Of a DNA stretch of 14,920 nt, positions 1-7,235 are shown in pieces. The stretch is from Verrucomicrobiota bacterium (lineage in GTDB: Bacteria; Verrucomicrobiota; Verrucomicrobiia; Limisphaerales; SXQI01): contig WBXJ01000043.1 in assembly GCA_008933045.1 (NCBI GenBank), positions 1 through 14,920 of the forward strand, read 5' to 3'. Under the pieces are notes generated by a model. That model did no database searches, was not told where the DNA came from, and was given only the letters and a program-made list of their open reading frames with translations. The translations under genes were made by a program, and so were the position numbers. Numbering within the stretch: position 1 is the stretch's first letter; each line of letters begins with the position of its first letter.

Positions 1-253
1 CCCATGAACTCGGCTCGACGGGGTTGACATAACCCGAGGTCGTTAGCCTGTCATTATTATCATCTGCGTAAAGTTGCCAAACTAACTGGAGTTGTTTGAG
101 ATTGCTCATGCATGAAATGCCCTCAGCCTTGGTTTTGGCTTTGCTCATCGCGGGCAGAAGCATGCCTGCCAAAATTGCAATAATCGCGATCACAACCAGC
201 AGTTCGATTAGCGTGAAGGCTTCTTTGGATCGGCTTCGGTAGCGAGTATTCAT
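1..253 (-). CDS. Pseudopilin (prepilin-type N-terminal methylation domain), partial
   Basis: The reading frame starts at ATG 253 and stays open to the left edge, so about 84 residues are visible and the C-terminus is missing. Residues 1-12 are basic (MNTRYRSRSKEA). They are followed by FTLIELLVVIAIIAILAGM, the prepilin signal of type IV pilins and type II secretion pseudopilins, with the conserved Glu five residues after the processing site. The peptidase would cut just before Phe13. Next come the LLPAMSKAKTKAEGISCMSNLKQLQ helix and a Tyr-Ala-Asp-Asp-Asn stretch, typical of the large Verrucomicrobiota/Planctomycetes family of short secreted pseudopilin-like proteins (often labelled DUF1559 or type II secretion system protein). 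An AGGGA ribosome site lies about 6 nt before the start. Its actual role in these phyla is not known, and only the N-terminal signature is firm. Confidence 0.9.
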   Translation of the reverse strand, partial: MNTRYRSRSKEAFTLIELLVVIAIIAILAGMLLPAMSKAKTKAEGISCMSNLKQLQLVWQLYADDNNDRLTTSGYVNPVEPSSW

Positions 254-285
254 AAGAATCCCTTTTTAAACTTTGTGTGGCATTC

Positions 286-314
286 ATTCAACGGCCACCA
301 GTAGGTTCTGGCAA
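286..314 (-). promoter_or_regulatory. Candidate sigma-70 promoter for the pseudopilin gene
   Basis: Read on the minus strand, TTGCCA (309-314, 5 of 6 to the -35 consensus) is separated by 17 nt from TTGAAT (286-291, 4 of 6 to the -10 consensus). This would give a leader of roughly 25-30 nt before ATG 253. The call rests on the match to consensus and position only. Confidence 0.3.
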
Positions 315-322
315 CCTTTTTT
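303..322 (+). terminator. Short hairpin with T-run in the leader of the dehydrogenase gene
   Basis: AGGTT (303-307), a 5-nt loop and AACCT (313-317) are followed by a run of T to 322. This has the shape of a small intrinsic terminator on the plus strand, but the stem is only 5 bp. No plus-strand gene in the window ends upstream of it. It could therefore be an attenuator-like leader element of the gene at 374, the end of an unseen short transcript, or chance. Confidence 0.2.
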
Positions 323-324
323 AC

Positions 325-344
325 TTTCCTGATTTCTCAGGAAA
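325..344. repeat. Perfect 8-bp inverted repeat, possible operator
   Basis: TTTCCTGA (325-332) and TCAGGAAA (337-344) are exact reverse complements around a 4-nt spacer. The element lies between the divergent pseudopilin and dehydrogenase genes, 29 nt before ATG 374. No T-run follows on either strand, so a protein-binding site is more likely than a terminator. No regulator is identified. Confidence 0.4.
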
Positions 345-373
345 AACTGGTGTGAGCAGGCTGACGGTTTAGT

Positions 374-1384
374 ATGCACTGGATGTCATGGAATGTTCTA
401 ATCAGTTGTCGCGTATTCGACACTGTAGGCAGCGATGCGTTGGCAAGCCTTCGTGCGGCTGGTTGTCATCTGGAAATGCCGACACCGTTGGGGCCATTTT
501 CAGTGGACAGTTTGTTGAAGAAGCTTGAGGGAATCGATGCAGTTTTGGCCAGCCCTGATGCATTTACGGCCCAAGTTCTTGAGTCAAAAGCTGCGGAACA
601 TTTAAAGATAATTTCGCGCTGGGGTGTGGGTTATGACTCAATCGACATTGCCGCGGCGACAAGGCAGGGGATCGTGGTGGCTTATACGCCAGGCTTGCTC
701 AACGAAGCGGTCGCAGATTGGGCTTTTGCCCTGTTGCTCGGCATCGCCCGACGAGTGCATCTCGGTCATGAATCGGTAGTGAGCGGGGCATGGACATCCC
801 ATTGGGGGCACGACATTCATGGAAAAACTCTGGGTATTGTGGGCTTTGGTCGCATTGGTCGAGCCGTTGCGAAACGGGCCTCGGGTTTCAATATGAAAGT
901 GCTCGCTCACGACTCAACTCCTGGCCCTGATTCGGATGGAGCTGAGTTTGTTGGGTTGGATGAGTTGCTTGAACGCAGCGATTTTGTTTCGCTCCACGTC
1001 GCGCTGAACGATGGCACGCGAGGATTGATCGGAGCGGAGCAATTACGGCGAATGAAACCGAACGCTTACTTGATCAACACGGCTCGCGGTCCTGTTGTTG
1101 ATGAGGTGGCTTTAGCGAAGTGTTTGCGTGTTGGGGAGATTGCTGGGGCGGCGTTGGACGTTTTTTCTAAGGAACCTTTGCCTGCCGATAGTCCGTTGCG
1201 TGGCGCACCTAATTTATTGCTGACGCCTCATATGGCCTCGTTTGCTCGAGAAACTGGTGAGTCGGTTTGTGCTGCTGCTGCGGATGCGATTATCGACCTG
1301 AAGAACGGGCATCGCCCACGTTGGGTAGTAGATCCATCCGTATTTGAGTCCAGTGTTTTGCGAACCACGGTAGCTAAATCCTGA
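374..1384 (+). CDS. D-isomer-specific 2-hydroxyacid dehydrogenase (SerA-like)
   Basis: A 336-residue NAD(P)-dependent cytoplasmic enzyme that interconverts a 2-oxoacid and a D-2-hydroxyacid. The substrate is uncertain: 3-phosphoglycerate, glyoxylate, hydroxypyruvate and others are all possible in this family. The catalytic domain flanks a Rossmann domain with GFGRIG at residues 157-162. The family triad is present as Arg238 (in NTARGPVVDE), Glu267 (in DVFSKEPLP) and His286 (in LTPHMAS). It lacks the C-terminal ACT domain of long SerA enzymes, so it is a short-form member. A second in-frame ATG at 383 (MSWNVLIS) could be the true start, and neither has a good ribosome site. The aldolase gene begins 7 nt after its stop, so the two are probably co-transcribed and may act in one sugar-acid route. 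Confidence 0.88.
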   Translation: MHWMSWNVLISCRVFDTVGSDALASLRAAGCHLEMPTPLGPFSVDSLLKKLEGIDAVLASPDAFTAQVLESKAAEHLKIISRWGVGYDSIDIAAATRQGIVVAYTPGLLNEAVADWAFALLLGIARRVHLGHESVVSGAWTSHWGHDIHGKTLGIVGFGRIGRAVAKRASGFNMKVLAHDSTPGPDSDGAEFVGLDELLERSDFVSLHVALNDGTRGLIGAEQLRRMKPNAYLINTARGPVVDEVALAKCLRVGEIAGAALDVFSKEPLPADSPLRGAPNLLLTPHMASFARETGESVCAAAADAIIDLKNGHRPRWVVDPSVFESSVLRTTVAKS

Positions 1385-1391
1385 GTTAAAA

Positions 1392-2153
1392 ATGATCATA
1401 AACAATGTTCGGGCAAAACTTCGACTCGGCGAAACAAGTCTGGGAACTTGGGTGACAATTCCTCATCCGTTGGTGGCTGGCATGCTTGCCCGGACTGAAT
1501 TCGATTGGCTCACGGTGGAATTAGAGCACACACCTATAACGATGGAGACGGCCGCGCTGAGTTTTGCTCTGGTGGCTGCACGTGGAAAAGTGCCGTTGGC
1601 ACGCGTGCCGATCAATAGTGTGGAAAACATCAAACGAGTCTTGGATACGGGTGCGTACGGGGTCATCGTGCCGATGGTAAACACGCGGGGTGAAGCTGAA
1701 GCGGTCGTTGCGGCAGCACGGTATGCACCCGAGGGCACTCGCTCGATCGGCGGGTTGTTTCACGCGCATAATTTTGCGACTGATCCGGCAACTTATTACG
1801 CAGATGCGAATGACCAAATTCTGGTGGTGGTGATGATCGAGACCGCGCAGGCCGTGGCGAATGTGGATGAAATTTTGAGTGTCCCCGGCATTGATGCGTG
1901 CTTTATTGGGCCTAACGATTTACACAAATCACTTGGACTGCCTCCGGTTTTCGAGAGTGATCATCCTGCTTTCGTGCAAAGCGTGGAACTGGTTTTAGCG
2001 GCAGCAAAACGGCACCGAGTTGCTGCAGGGATTCACGTTGGCGATCCAGAGGCGGCTCGCCGGAGGATTAGGCAAGGGTTTCAGATGATTGCCGTGGGGA
2101 GCGATGCGGGATTCTTGATGGGGAATGCGAACGAGGCGACGCGGGTGCGATGA
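1392..2153 (+). CDS. HpcH/HpaI-family aldolase (2-oxo-3-deoxy acid aldolase)
   Basis: A 253-residue class II, metal-dependent pyruvate aldolase of the family that includes 2-dehydro-3-deoxyglucarate aldolase (GarL), 4-hydroxy-2-oxoheptanedioate aldolase (HpaI) and YfaU. It would split 2-oxo-3-deoxy sugar acids into pyruvate and an aldehyde. Key residues are visible: His46 in VELEHTPI (general base), Arg71 in ARVPIN (pyruvate binding), and the metal ligands Glu150 in MIETAQAV and Asp176 in IGPNDLH. The length matches the family. The exact substrate cannot be read from sequence. Coupled directly to the 2-hydroxyacid dehydrogenase upstream, it could supply an aldehyde or oxoacid for reduction, but this is inference. 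Translation may depend on the upstream gene, because there is no clear Shine-Dalgarno site before ATG 1392. Confidence 0.9.
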   Translation: MIINNVRAKLRLGETSLGTWVTIPHPLVAGMLARTEFDWLTVELEHTPITMETAALSFALVAARGKVPLARVPINSVENIKRVLDTGAYGVIVPMVNTRGEAEAVVAAARYAPEGTRSIGGLFHAHNFATDPATYYADANDQILVVVMIETAQAVANVDEILSVPGIDACFIGPNDLHKSLGLPPVFESDHPAFVQSVELVLAAAKRHRVAAGIHVGDPEAARRRIRQGFQMIAVGSDAGFLMGNANEATRVR

Positions 2154-2184
2154 TAAAGTGTTTGTGATGGCTGTCGTGAATCTG

Positions 2185-2212
2185 TTGCCCTAATTCAGGG
2201 GTGCATTACACT
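2185..2212 (+). promoter_or_regulatory. Candidate sigma-70 promoter before the EamA-like gene
   Basis: TTGCCC (2185-2190) and TACACT (2207-2212) each match four of six consensus bases with a 16-nt spacer. They sit in the 89-nt gap between the aldolase and the membrane-protein gene, about 30 nt before ATG 2243. If real, it splits the plus-strand run into two transcription units. Confidence 0.3.
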
Positions 2213-2242
2213 GGCCTAGGTTAATTTTAAACGGATACCACT

Positions 2243-2797
2243 ATGAGTAACTCAAATGCGCCGGGCATGTCCTGGCTTTTTTTCACCTTGATCACCGTCT
2301 TTTCATGGGGGGTGTATGGCGTCTTTTTACACACGGGTCAACTGGGGATGCAGGATCCGGTCAATGGCCGGTATAAAGCGTTTCTTTTCGTTGGGATCGC
2401 GTACTTTTTCACGGCTGTGTTGGCTCCGCTTGTACTGTTGCTGGTCAAAGGAGCATCCTTGAGTTTTCCTGTCAAAGGGCTTTGGTGGTCGCTGATCGCT
2501 GGCATCGTGGGTGCGCTTGGAGCATTTGCGGTGTTGCTTGCATTCGGTGCTAAGGGACAGCCGATTGTGGTGATGTCGATCGTGTTCGCCGGTGCCCCGA
2601 TCGTTAACGCGCTCTATGCGATTCTGGCTCATCCTCCGGAAGGTGGTTGGGGAGGTATCAACCCCAAGTTTTATCTCGGCATTGTCCTCGCAGCGGTCGG
2701 AGGCTTTATGGTCAGCCGGTACAAACCTGCGGCACCTGCACCCATTGCAAAGCCGATAGCTCAGGCAATGGTTCCAACGTCTATCGCCCAACGTTAA
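2243..2797 (+). CDS. Half-size EamA/DMT-like membrane protein
   Basis: A 184-residue integral inner-membrane protein with five predicted transmembrane stretches at about residues 9-31, 46-70, 79-105, 107-128 and 143-160. The segment GALGAFAVLLAFGAKGQPIVVMSIVFAGAP resembles one EamA repeat of the drug/metabolite transporter superfamily. Full members have two repeats and about 10 helices in ~300 residues, whereas this protein has one repeat, so it would have to act as a dimer or with a partner. The C-terminal ~24 residues are Pro/Ala-rich and probably cytoplasmic or disordered. The PaaK-like ligase begins 6 nt after its stop, so the two are likely co-translated. The transported compound is unknown; a carboxylic acid activated by the ligase is a possible inference. 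Confidence 0.72.
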   Translation: MSNSNAPGMSWLFFTLITVFSWGVYGVFLHTGQLGMQDPVNGRYKAFLFVGIAYFFTAVLAPLVLLLVKGASLSFPVKGLWWSLIAGIVGALGAFAVLLAFGAKGQPIVVMSIVFAGAPIVNALYAILAHPPEGGWGGINPKFYLGIVLAAVGGFMVSRYKPAAPAPIAKPIAQAMVPTSIAQR

Positions 2798-2803
2798 TCG
2801 CAA

Positions 2804-4138
2804 ATGAAGCTCGGCGAATTTGCTTCACGCGCCGCACTTGAATCGTGGCAGGCTGAACAGTTGAGGCTGTTGTTGGAGCTAATTTCGCAGAATCTTTTTT
2901 ACGCGGGAGTTGCTGAAACACTGAAGCCTAGCACGGGAGGGATTTCATGCATGGTTTCTGGGTTCTCAGATATAGAAACACTGAGTCAATTTAAGGCGCG
3001 TTGTCCGTTCACGACCAAGGCCGAGTTAGCTGCCGACCAAGCGGCTCACCCCCCATTCGGTTGCAATCGCTCATTCCCTTTGGAACGGTTCACTCGCTTT
3101 CACCAAACTAGCGGTACGACGGGCACTCCATTGCGTTGGCTCGATACGCCAGAGAGTTGGGGTGTGTTACTCGATTGTTGGAAGGAAGTCTATCGAGCGG
3201 CAGAGGTTGGGCGTGGCGACCGTGTCATGTTCGCGTTTTCGTTCGGGCCGTTTCTCGGTTTTTGGACTGCATTTGAGGCTGCGGCGAGCCTTGGCTGCCT
3301 TTGCTTGCCGGGAGGTGGACAAGGTTCACGGGAACGGCTGAAACTGATGCTCGACAACGAAGTCACGGTCTTGTGCAGCACTCCGACGTATGCGATGCAT
3401 TTGGCGGAGGTGGCACAATCCGAGGGGTTTGATCTGTCAACATTGCCTTTGCGGCGACTCATCGTGGCGGGTGAACCCGGCGGAAGCATTCCGGAAACTC
3501 GTGCCGTGTTAGAAAGGCTGTGGACCGCGCCACGGATTTTTGATCACCATGGTTTAACAGAGGTTGGTCCCGTCACGTTCGAGTGTCCGTGTCGTCCGGG
3601 CTTCCTACACATTATTGAGCACTCTTATCTGGCTGAAGTGATTGATCCAAAAACCCTCGCAACTGTCGCTGATGGTGAGGCGGGCGAATTGGTGTTGACG
3701 ACACTGCGGCGCCAAGGAATGCCGGTGCTGCGCTACCGCACGGGGGACTTGGTCCGAATCGAGGCACGGGCGAACGAACGGTGTGTCTGTGGTAGAATCG
3801 AAAAATCCCTCATTGGTGGAATACTTGGTCGAACGGACGACATGGTGGTGATCCGAGGTGTGAACATCTATCCCACTGCTGTGGAAGGAATCGTGCGGTC
3901 TTGCATGGGGATTGCCGAATATCGCGTTCATGTCATGACTCAGGCAACCTTGAGTGAACTTGAAGTCGAGATCGAGGTGGAGCCGAACAGGTCGGACTCT
4001 AAGGAGATCGTGGCGGAATTAGAAAACAAATTTCAATCGGCGTTCGCGTTACGGGTTTCCGTAAAAGCAGTGATTGATCGCCAGCTTCCACGGTACGAAT
4101 TGAAGGCCAATCGTTGGGTGAAAGGGTCTTCGCGCTAG
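2804..4138 (+). CDS. PaaK-like acyl-CoA ligase (phenylacetate-CoA ligase family)
   Basis: A 444-residue adenylate-forming enzyme of the PaaK/CapK branch, which activates an aromatic or other carboxylate with ATP and joins it to CoA. The ATP-binding P-loop is HQTSGTTGT at residues 100-108, the Y-x-T-G-D motif is at 311-315, and the hinge/C-domain start GRTDDMVVIRGVNIYP is at 342-357, a PaaK hallmark. Cys-containing segments (FECPCRPG and ERCVCGR) match positions where PaaK relatives bind a metal or keep paired cysteines. Length fits the family (~430-450). The natural substrate is not predictable; no other phenylacetate (paa) genes are in the window, so a phenylacetate pathway should not be assumed. 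It directly follows a small EamA-like membrane protein, perhaps its substrate importer or exporter. Confidence 0.88.
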   Translation: MKLGEFASRAALESWQAEQLRLLLELISQNLFYAGVAETLKPSTGGISCMVSGFSDIETLSQFKARCPFTTKAELAADQAAHPPFGCNRSFPLERFTRFHQTSGTTGTPLRWLDTPESWGVLLDCWKEVYRAAEVGRGDRVMFAFSFGPFLGFWTAFEAAASLGCLCLPGGGQGSRERLKLMLDNEVTVLCSTPTYAMHLAEVAQSEGFDLSTLPLRRLIVAGEPGGSIPETRAVLERLWTAPRIFDHHGLTEVGPVTFECPCRPGFLHIIEHSYLAEVIDPKTLATVADGEAGELVLTTLRRQGMPVLRYRTGDLVRIEARANERCVCGRIEKSLIGGILGRTDDMVVIRGVNIYPTAVEGIVRSCMGIAEYRVHVMTQATLSELEVEIEVEPNRSDSKEIVAELENKFQSAFALRVSVKAVIDRQLPRYELKANRWVKGSSR

Positions 4139-4191
4139 ATTTTTCTGAGTGGGATTTACTTTCCCGTCGGATTCGTCAGTATTAAGGAAAT

Positions 4192-5295
4192 ATGTTAAAA
4201 GCTGGAATTGTCGGGTTGCCGAATGTGGGGAAATCAACGTTGTTTAACGCGGTGACCCGCACGCGGAAAGCAGAGGCGGCAAACTATCCGTTCTGCACCA
4301 TTGATCCGAATGTCGGCATTGTCACCGTCCCTGATGCTCGTTTGGAAGTGTTATCGAAAATCGCCAAAACCTCCGTGATTATCCCTGCCGCTATTGAATT
4401 TGTAGACATTGCAGGCTTGGTGAAAGGTGCTTCGGCAGGGGAAGGTTTGGGGAATAAGTTTTTGACTCATATTCGCGAAGTGGATGCCATTGTGCAGGTG
4501 GTGCGCTGTTTCGAGGATGAGAATATCCACCATGTTGCTGGCACAGTCGATCCCGTCAGGGACATTGAAATCATTTTTACCGAGTTGATCTTGTGTGATG
4601 TGGAAGCTGTGCAACGTCGATTGGAGAGGGTTGCCAAGGATGCTAAGCGCGGGGATAAAATTGCCATTGCTGAACAAGAGGTGCTTAAGAAAATTGAGCC
4701 CCATCTCAACAGCGGCAAACCGGCGATCACATTGGATCTGACACCGGAAGAGAAAATCATCGCCAATGGTTTTTATATGCTCACCGATAAGCCGACAATT
4801 TTTGCGGCGAACGTGAAGGAGACGGATCTAGCCAATGCTGACCAGAATGCGTTTGTGCTCAGCGTCAGAGAATATGCACGCACGCACGTCGCTTGTGAAA
4901 CGGTGACAATCAGTGCGCAGATCGAAAGCGACCTCGTTGATCTCTCACCAACCGAAGCTCAGGAGTTTTTGACAGAATTAGGGGTGAAAGAATCGGGCGT
5001 GGGTGCTCTCATTCGCGGCACCTATCATTTGCTCGGATTGCGAACTTATTTCACGGCAGGTGAGAAAGAAGTGAGAGCTTGGACGATCCACACCGGAGAC
5101 ACTGCACCCAAGGCTGCTGGCGTCATCCATAGCGATTTTGAGCGCGGCTTTATTAAGGCTGAAACCGTCGCTTACGACGCTCTTGTCCAATGTGGATCCG
5201 TGGCCGTGGCTCGTGAAAAGGGATTGTATCGGATGGAGGGTAAAGAATACATCGTCAAGGATGGCGATGTCCTGATGTTCAAATTTAATGTCTGA
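4192..5295 (+). CDS. ychF: YchF/Obg-family GTPase/ATPase YchF
   Basis: A 367-residue cytoplasmic P-loop NTPase, universally conserved and linked to ribosomes, translation and oxidative-stress response; members hydrolyse ATP rather than GTP. The P-loop GLPNVGKST is at residues 8-16. The switch II region starts DIAGLVKGASAGEGLG at residue 72. The G4 element reads NVKE instead of NKxD, the family feature explaining ATP preference. The coiled-coil insertion follows residue ~125, and the C-terminal TGS domain is recognisable by RTYFTAGEKEVRAWTI and the ending YIVKDGDVLMFKFNV. Full length. AAGGA stands only 3 nt before the start, a rather close ribosome site. Spacing of 53 nt from the ligase and 59 nt to the hydrolase makes co-transcription possible, but no functional link is evident. 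Confidence 0.97.
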   Translation: MLKAGIVGLPNVGKSTLFNAVTRTRKAEAANYPFCTIDPNVGIVTVPDARLEVLSKIAKTSVIIPAAIEFVDIAGLVKGASAGEGLGNKFLTHIREVDAIVQVVRCFEDENIHHVAGTVDPVRDIEIIFTELILCDVEAVQRRLERVAKDAKRGDKIAIAEQEVLKKIEPHLNSGKPAITLDLTPEEKIIANGFYMLTDKPTIFAANVKETDLANADQNAFVLSVREYARTHVACETVTISAQIESDLVDLSPTEAQEFLTELGVKESGVGALIRGTYHLLGLRTYFTAGEKEVRAWTIHTGDTAPKAAGVIHSDFERGFIKAETVAYDALVQCGSVAVAREKGLYRMEGKEYIVKDGDVLMFKFNV

Positions 5296-5354
5296 CACGC
5301 AAATTCACGCTGAAACTGAGCAAAACTGACCCAAATCCAAACTCAATAATCACC

Positions 5355-6236
5355 ATGAAACAATTCTTATACACATTGATCACCCTGTTCTCGTTGTTCA
5401 CCGCGACGCATGCAGATGAGTTTACTAGGACGGAGGATGTCATTTATGGGCGAAAGTTTGGCACGGCGTTGACGTTCGACGTGTTCCAACCTGAGAAGCC
5501 AAACGGGTATGGAATTGTATTTATGGTTAGTGGTGGTTTTTTCTCCAGCCACGAGGCGATCAACCCCGGGTATTACAAAAGCTTTCTTGATCGGGGTTAC
5601 ACGGTTTTCACGGTTGTGCATGGGTCGCAGCCGCGCTTTATTATTCCTGAAATCATTCAGGACATTCATCGCGCCGTTCGATTTATTCGGCACCACGCCA
5701 AGAAATACGGCGTCAATCCGGACAAGCTAGGGATCACTGGCGGAAGTGCAGGTGGGCATCTCTCGTTGACCATGGGCACGCAGGGCAAGCTAGGCGCTGC
5801 GGATGCAAAGGATCCAATCGATCGCGAAAGTAGCGAGGTTCAAGCGGTCGCTTGTTTCTTTCCTCCCACAGACTTTTCCAACTGGGGATCCCCTGGCGAT
5901 GATGGCGTGGGAGTGGGAACACTGATTCAATTCAAACCAGCTTTTGGGCCCCGTTCCGATACCGTAGAAAGCCGCACTATCCTTGGTAAAGAAATTTCCC
6001 CGATTCACTATATCACCGCACAGATGGCTCCTACCTTGATCATCCACGGCGATGCGGACAAACTGGTGCCGATTTATCAGGCGCACATTTTTGGTAAGAA
6101 AGCCAAGGACGTGGGGGCCAAATTTAAATTGATCGAACGGCCCGGCAAGGACCACGGCTGGCCGGACATGGTCAGCGATCTCAAGATTTTTGCCGACTGG
6201 TTCGACGAAAACCTGCGTGGTTTGCCCAAACCTTGA
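5355..6236 (+). CDS. Secreted alpha/beta hydrolase (esterase/lipase-like)
   Basis: A 293-residue hydrolase with an N-terminal signal peptide (MKQFLYTLITLFSLFTATHA, cleavage predicted after Ala20), so it acts in the periplasm or outside the cell. The fold is alpha/beta hydrolase. The nucleophile elbow GGSAGG holds Ser131, the acid is Asp235 in HGDADKLVP, and the base is His267 in KDHGWPD. The pattern resembles the BD-FAE/carbohydrate-esterase-like and dienelactone-hydrolase-like enzymes common in Verrucomicrobiota, which often remove acyl groups from polysaccharides. The substrate is not determinable. It is followed after 24 nt by the zinc-ribbon gene, and no polysaccharide-degradation genes are next to it. 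Confidence 0.88.
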   Translation: MKQFLYTLITLFSLFTATHADEFTRTEDVIYGRKFGTALTFDVFQPEKPNGYGIVFMVSGGFFSSHEAINPGYYKSFLDRGYTVFTVVHGSQPRFIIPEIIQDIHRAVRFIRHHAKKYGVNPDKLGITGGSAGGHLSLTMGTQGKLGAADAKDPIDRESSEVQAVACFFPPTDFSNWGSPGDDGVGVGTLIQFKPAFGPRSDTVESRTILGKEISPIHYITAQMAPTLIIHGDADKLVPIYQAHIFGKKAKDVGAKFKLIERPGKDHGWPDMVSDLKIFADWFDENLRGLPKP

Positions 6237-6260
6237 CCCCGTGGATGCTCCCGCAGGACT

Positions 6261-6491
6261 ATGCCAATCTACGAATTCCACTGCGAAGAGTGCCGAGAGA
6301 GCAGCGAAATTTTAGTGCGATCGAAGGATTGGACGGGGACGACCTGCCCGAACTGCGGATCCACTGAACTGATCAAACAACTATCGGTTTTTGCGTCGAG
6401 CACACCGACAGCTTCCGGCGCGGGTGCAGAGTGCTCTGGCACGCCGCGTTCATGTGGAAAGTGCGGCACGGGTCGGCCGCATTCGCATTAG
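6261..6491 (+). CDS. FmdB-family zinc ribbon protein
   Basis: A 76-residue protein starting MPIYEFHCEEC, the standard opening of the FmdB/CxxC_CxxC_SSSS regulatory-type zinc ribbon. Cys8-x2-Cys11 and Cys29-x2-Cys32 form the zinc site. A Ser/Thr/Ala linker leads to a Cys/Gly/His-rich tail (CSGTPRSCGKCGTGRPHSH) that could bind a second metal. The family is named after a putative amide-transport regulator, FmdB, but its role in most bacteria is unknown. Its TAG stop overlaps the stop of the convergent HAD gene, so the two mRNAs are complementary at their 3' ends. Confidence 0.92.
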   Translation: MPIYEFHCEECRESSEILVRSKDWTGTTCPNCGSTELIKQLSVFASSTPTASGAGAECSGTPRSCGKCGTGRPHSH

Positions 6492-7165
6492 AGACAAATT
6501 TCCGCTGGGCCAATCGCACGCAGGTCCTGCACGAGCCAATCCGCTCTGTGAGGAGTTAATTCGGTCACCGAATGCGCTCCTGTGGCGACTGCGAGGACCT
6601 TTGCTTGAATGGCTCGGCCGCAGGTGATGTCGTGCGGAGTATCCCCGATCACTAAAACCTCATCCCCCCGCAATGCCGTGCGGAGATGTTGTGCCCCTCG
6701 ATCGTAGGCCGCAGCGGCGATCCGATTCCGATCCTCATGGTCATCCCCGTAACCTCCAAAACAGAAGTGGTGCCACAGTCCGTAACGCCTCAGTTTTAAT
6801 TCCGCTCCTCGTTGGATGTTGCCCGTCAAAAGGCCGATCGCAGGACGATGTGGCAGAAGTTTCAAAGCTGAAAGCCAATCGTCAACCCCAGGGCAAACCT
6901 CACCCGGGATCACCTCCAATAATTCCTGAAGAATCTTCGTGTACACATCGAAAAAACGTGTCACATTCTCTGGCGTGGTTTCGAGTCCGATTCGTGTCAA
7001 ACATTCCCGCAGGAGCGCGTGATCGGTTCGACCGGAAAAACTGACACCTTCCGTCGCTTGTGGCGCATCAAATACCGAGGCGAATGCTTGTCCAAAAGCT
7101 CGGACTCCAGCTCCACCGGAACGGATTAAGGTTCCATCAATATCAAAAAGTACGAGGCGAATCAT
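6488..7165 (-). CDS. HAD-superfamily phosphatase (phosphoglycolate-phosphatase-like)
   Basis: A 225-residue haloacid dehalogenase-fold hydrolase. Motif I FDIDGT holds Asp8 (nucleophile) and Asp10 (acid/base). Motif II is LLTGN with its Thr. The Lys of motif III lies in ELKLRRYGL, and motif IV is VIGDTPHDITCGRA. An alpha-helical cap sits between motifs I and II, as in Gph/PGPase-type subclass I enzymes. Likely substrates are small phosphomonoesters such as 2-phosphoglycolate, or a nucleotide, but this cannot be fixed from sequence. It is the last gene of the minus-strand run that begins with carB; 70 nt separate it from the flavodoxin-like gene. The start ATG 7165 has no strong ribosome site. 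Confidence 0.9.
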   Translation of the reverse strand: MIRLVLFDIDGTLIRSGGAGVRAFGQAFASVFDAPQATEGVSFSGRTDHALLRECLTRIGLETTPENVTRFFDVYTKILQELLEVIPGEVCPGVDDWLSALKLLPHRPAIGLLTGNIQRGAELKLRRYGLWHHFCFGGYGDDHEDRNRIAAAAYDRGAQHLRTALRGDEVLVIGDTPHDITCGRAIQAKVLAVATGAHSVTELTPHRADWLVQDLRAIGPAEICL

Positions 7166-7235
7166 GTTTCAATCAAACCGTTTTAGGGGGAAATTTCCGA
7201 TGAGGTAGGAAGTGTCGTAGTTGAGGAACCGGACA

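Noticed and set aside
2327..2803. 158-codon minus-strand frame opposite the EamA-like gene
   Set aside because: Its Arg/His/Cys-rich composition is typical of the antisense of a membrane-protein gene, and it has no domain.
2804..4138. Reading the ligase as true phenylacetate-CoA ligase (paaK) of a degradation pathway
   Set aside because: Family motifs fit, but no other paa genes are present and family members have diverse substrates, so no specific symbol is given.
7189..7198. 10-bp palindrome GGAAATTTCC between the HAD and flavodoxin-like genes
   Set aside because: Too short, without spacer or T-run, and there is no other sign of control there; chance is likely.
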